Below are positions 34,808 to 37,440 of a stretch of 37,440 nt of DNA, one piece after another. Origin of the DNA: Gammaproteobacteria bacterium (lineage in GTDB: Bacteria; Pseudomonadota; Gammaproteobacteria; Ga0077536); the NCBI GenBank assembly GCA_030830685.1, contig JAURMM010000044.1, positions 1 through 37,440 of the forward strand, in the 5' to 3' direction. The notes under the pieces are model-generated. The model had not been told where the DNA came from. It ran no database searches and saw only the letters and a program-made list of their open reading frames with translations. Positions within the stretch are counted from its first letter, which is position 1. Every line of letters starts with the position of its first letter. Position numbers and translations under genes: made by a program.

Positions 34808-36067
34808 ATGTTCAGCCAGGATATGCGCATCAGCGGGTTCGATCCGGAGCTGGCGGCCGCCATGGCCGCCGAGTCACAGCGCCAGGAAGACCACGTGGAG
34901 CTTATCGCTTCAGAAAATTACACCAGCCCGCGAGTCCTCGAGGCAGTAGGTTCGCTGCTCACCAACAAGTATGCCGAAGGTTACCCGGGCAAGCGGTACT
35001 ACGGTGGGTGCGAGCATGTGGACGTGGTGGAAGTGCTCGCCATCGAGCGGGCCAAGGCCTTGTTCGGCGCCGCCTATGCCAATGTCCAGCCGCACTCGGG
35101 GTCGCAGGCGAATGGCGCGGTGTATCTCGCGCTGCTCAATGCGGGAGATTGCGTACTCGGCATGAGCCTCGCCGATGGCGGGCATCTCACGCATGGCGCC
35201 AGCGTCAATTTTTCCGGCAAGACCTACCGTGCCGTGCAGTACGGCATCGACCCCGCGACCGGACATATCAATTATGACCAGGTTGTGCGCCTCGCCCGGG
35301 AACACAAGCCGCGGCTGATCATGACCGGCTTCTCTGCTTATTCCCGCATCCTGGACTGGGCGAAGTTCCGTGAGATCGCGGATGAGGTCGGCGCCTATCT
35401 GGTATCGGATGTCGCCCATGTGGCGGGCCTTGTGGCGGTCGGCCTGTATCCGAGCCCGGTGTCCATCGCGGATGTCACCACCACGACCACGCACAAGACC
35501 CTGCGCGGCCCGCGCAGCGGCCTCATCATGGCCCGCGCCAACGAGGAAATAGCGCGCAAGCTGAATTCAGCCGTCTTCCCGGGTATCCAGGGCGGGCCTT
35601 TGATGCATGTGATCGCCGGCAAGGCCGTGGCCTTCAAGGAGGCCATGGAGCCCGGCTTCCGCAACTACCAGGAACAGGTGCTGCGCAACGCCAAGGCCAT
35701 GGCCGAAACGTTCCTCGCACGCGATTTCAAGGTCGTGTCGGGCGGCACCGACAACCATCTCTTTCTGGTTGACCTGAGCCCCAAGGGTTTGACGGGCAAG
35801 GCCGCAGATGCTGCCCTCGGCTCCGCGCACATCACCGTGAACAAGAACGCGGTGCCCAATGATCCGCAGTCGCCGTTCGTCACCAGTGGTATCCGCATCG
35901 GGACACCGGCCATGACCACACGTGGTTGTAACGAGGGTGATGCAAGAACGCTCGCCGGCTGGATGTGCGATGTGCTGGAGCACATGGAGGATCCGCAGGT
36001 GCTTGCCCGCGTGCGAGGCCAGGTGACCGAGCTCTGTCGGCAATACCCGGTCTATCGCCCAGCCTGA
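34808..36067 (+). CDS. glyA: Serine hydroxymethyltransferase
   Basis: GlyA interconverts serine and glycine while loading methylene-tetrahydrofolate, the main one-carbon source for purine and thymidylate synthesis. The 419-residue protein (E. coli 417) begins [15 protein letters not shown] and has [44 protein letters not shown], and the PLP-binding [13 protein letters not shown] with Lys230. The ATG is preceded by TGAGGTAACACACC. It is followed 12 nt later by nrdR, and glyA-nrdR-ribD is a common proteobacterial order. It links to purL/purB (folate-dependent purine synthesis) by pathway, not by operon. Confidence 0.98.
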   Translation: MFSQDMRISGFDPELAAAMAAESQRQEDHVELIASENYTSPRVLEAVGSLLTNKYAEGYPGKRYYGGCEHVDVVEVLAIERAKALFGAAYANVQPHSGSQANGAVYLALLNAGDCVLGMSLADGGHLTHGASVNFSGKTYRAVQYGIDPATGHINYDQVVRLAREHKPRLIMTGFSAYSRILDWAKFREIADEVGAYLVSDVAHVAGLVAVGLYPSPVSIADVTTTTTHKTLRGPRSGLIMARANEEIARKLNSAVFPGIQGGPLMHVIAGKAVAFKEAMEPGFRNYQEQVLRNAKAMAETFLARDFKVVSGGTDNHLFLVDLSPKGLTGKAADAALGSAHITVNKNAVPNDPQSPFVTSGIRIGTPAMTTRGCNEGDARTLAGWMCDVLEHMEDPQVLARVRGQVTELCRQYPVYRPA

Positions 36068-36079
36068 GCCTAGCGTCCC

Positions 36080-36598
36080 ATGTATTGCCCGTTCTGCACG
36101 CATCCGGATACCCGGGTCATCGACTCCCGTCTCCTCGGCGAGGGTGATCAGATCCGGCGGCGGCGGGAATGCATGGAGTGCAAGTCACGATTCACCACCT
36201 ATGAAGTTGCGGAGCTGACCCTCCCTCGGGTGGTGAAGAGCGATGGCCGGCGCGAGACCTTCAACGAGGACAAGCTTCGTCGAGGAATCCTCAAGGCGCT
36301 GGAAAAACGCCCTGTGGCCATGGAGCGGGTCGAGGCTTCGATCAACCACATCAAGCGGCGCATGCTCGAAGGGGGAGAACGCGAGATCGACTCACGACGC
36401 ATCGGCGAGTATGTGATGGAGGCCCTGAGAGGGCTCGACCAGGTGGCGTATGTACGTTTTGCCTCGGTCTATCGGAGTTTCGAAGACGTCAAAGCCTTCC
36501 TGGAAGAAATCGAGCGTCTGGAAAATGAACTGCCGCCGGATCTGCGCGAGCAGCAGCTTGCGCTGATACCGAGCGAGCCCGCGGCACGCAAGCGCTAG
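36080..36598 (+). CDS. nrdR: Transcriptional repressor NrdR
   Basis: NrdR senses ATP/dATP through an ATP-cone and represses ribonucleotide reductase operons. The 172-residue protein opens with a zinc ribbon having Cys3, Cys6, Cys31 and Cys34, followed by the basic RRRREC stretch, then the ATP-cone from about residue 49 ([18 protein letters not shown]). The signature [15 protein letters not shown] is present. It is about 20 residues longer than E. coli NrdR (149), the extension being a charged tail ending RKR. No nrd gene and no NrdR box is seen in this window, so its targets are elsewhere. No clear ribosome site; probably coupled to glyA. Confidence 0.96.
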   Translation: MYCPFCTHPDTRVIDSRLLGEGDQIRRRRECMECKSRFTTYEVAELTLPRVVKSDGRRETFNEDKLRRGILKALEKRPVAMERVEASINHIKRRMLEGGEREIDSRRIGEYVMEALRGLDQVAYVRFASVYRSFEDVKAFLEEIERLENELPPDLREQQLALIPSEPAARKR

Positions 36599-36606
36599 GG
36601 CCCGGC

Positions 36607-37440
36607 ATGCCGGAAGCGTCAGGAAAGTTTTCGCGCCAGGACCGTGCCTACATGGCGCGCGCGCTCAAACTGGCGCTGGGCGGACGCTACTCCACCCGAC
36701 CGAATCCCCGCGTGGGGTGTGTGCTTGTCAACGAAGGCCGCATTGTTGGTGAAGGTTTTCACTACCGAGCTGGCGAAGACCATGCAGAGGCGGCAGCCCT
36801 GAAGCTTGCAGGGTCGGCAGCGCACGGTGCCACCGCCTATGTCACTCTGGAACCCTGTGCCCACCAGGGACGCACCCCGCCATGCGCGCGTGGCCTGATT
36901 GAAGCGGGCGTGGCACGTGTGGTCTATGCCGCCGGGGATCCCAATCCGCGGGTGGCCGGCGGCGGTGCGCAGCTGCTGCGCACGGCGGGTATCACCTGCG
37001 AGGGGGGATTGCTCGCCGATGAGGCTCGCGCCCAGAACCGCGGATTCCTCATGCGCTGCGAACGGGGTCGGCCCTTCGTCACGCTCAAACTCGGAATGAG
37101 TCTCGATGCGCGTGTGGCGCTCGCAGATGGTTCCAGTCAGTGGATCACCAGTGCAGAAGCACGGGCCGATGTACAGCGGCTGCGCGCCTCCAGCTGCGCC
37201 GTGCTGACGGGCAGCGGTACCGTGCTGGCGGATGATCCGGGGCTGGATGTGCGGGATCCGCGTTTCGATCTGGGTGGGCATCCCCCGGCACGGATCATCC
37301 TCGATTCCACGCTGCGAACACCCCCGGGCGCCCGCATTCTCGCTCTGCCGGGTCAGGTGTGGATTTTCTGCGCCGAGGGCGCGGAACGTGGCAGGGCCGA
37401 ACGTCTGCGCGCGCAGGGCGCACAGGTAGAGACGCTGCCA
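36607..37440 (+). CDS. ribD: Bifunctional riboflavin deaminase/reductase RibD, 3'-truncated by window edge
   Basis: RibD deaminates the pyrimidine product of GTP cyclohydrolase II and then reduces its ribosyl group in riboflavin synthesis. ATG 36607 opens a frame that stays open for 278 codons to the window end, so roughly 90 of an expected 365-370 residues are missing. The N-terminal deaminase domain has SxNPRVGCV-like RPNPRVGCVLV, zinc ligands in HAE (His59, Glu61) and PCAHQGRTPPC (Cys84, Cys93). The reductase domain begins near 156 (VTLKLGMSLDARVA, SQWITS). It follows nrdR by 8 nt; nrdR-ribD is a standard pairing that usually leads into ribE and ribBA. Confidence 0.97.
   Translation, partial: MPEASGKFSRQDRAYMARALKLALGGRYSTRPNPRVGCVLVNEGRIVGEGFHYRAGEDHAEAAALKLAGSAAHGATAYVTLEPCAHQGRTPPCARGLIEAGVARVVYAAGDPNPRVAGGGAQLLRTAGITCEGGLLADEARAQNRGFLMRCERGRPFVTLKLGMSLDARVALADGSSQWITSAEARADVQRLRASSCAVLTGSGTVLADDPGLDVRDPRFDLGGHPPARIILDSTLRTPPGARILALPGQVWIFCAEGAERGRAERLRAQGAQVETLP

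Overview
The window is a GC-rich chromosomal segment of a gammaproteobacterium. LPS synthesis (kdsA), the ftsB-ispD-ispF run, lapA-lapB-pyrF, csiV next to mfd, and pheA-tyrA-aroA-cmk-rpsA-ihfB are gammaproteobacterial gene orders. From memory, the mtaD/mtnA/gyrA/pheA/tyrA/aroA and mfd/csiV/MTI-phosphorylase orders resemble Pseudomonas most, while split tyrA and aroA, and several missing genes (serC, hisC, truD, surE, pcm), argue for another lineage such as a Xanthomonadales-, Nevskiales- or Chromatiales-like group. I cannot fix the genus. No mobile element, CRISPR, tRNA, rRNA or phage gene was seen; almost everything is core metabolism.

Layout: (1) 1-5020, plus strand: pyrG (5' cut by the window), kdsA, eno, ftsB, ispD, ispF. 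(2) 5045-8056, the least conserved stretch: a 60-aa unknown and an Smr-domain gene on the minus strand, then a BioF2-like acyltransferase (+) meeting an MprF-type flippase-domain protein (-). (3) 8096-13957, minus strand: purB, a stand-alone PLD-like DUF7931 gene, purL. (4) 14044-17057: rnt (+), then mtaD (-) and mtnA (+) divergently placed. (5) 17191-26010, plus strand: gyrA, pheA, tyrA, aroA, cmk, rpsA, ihfB. (6) 26068-32407, plus strand: lapA, lapB, pyrF, mfd, csiV. (7) 32364-34551, minus strand: a DUF815 ATPase, hpt and an S-methyl-5'-thioinosine phosphorylase, all coupled by 4-nt overlaps. (8) 34808-37440, plus strand: glyA, nrdR, ribD (3' cut by the window).

The most coherent biological story is methylthioadenosine (MTA) salvage by the deaminase route: MtaD would turn MTA into methylthioinosine, the phosphorylase would release hypoxanthine and methylthioribose-1-phosphate, Hpt (same operon) would recapture hypoxanthine as IMP, and MtnA would isomerise the sugar phosphate. 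An Asn in the base pocket of the phosphorylase supports a 6-oxopurine substrate. The most speculative lead is the convergent acyltransferase/flippase pair, whose two parts resemble the two halves of MprF. I found no clearly new defence or mobile system. Gene packing is tight: three of four convergent pairs overlap at their 3' ends, and many tandem genes share 1-11 nt.
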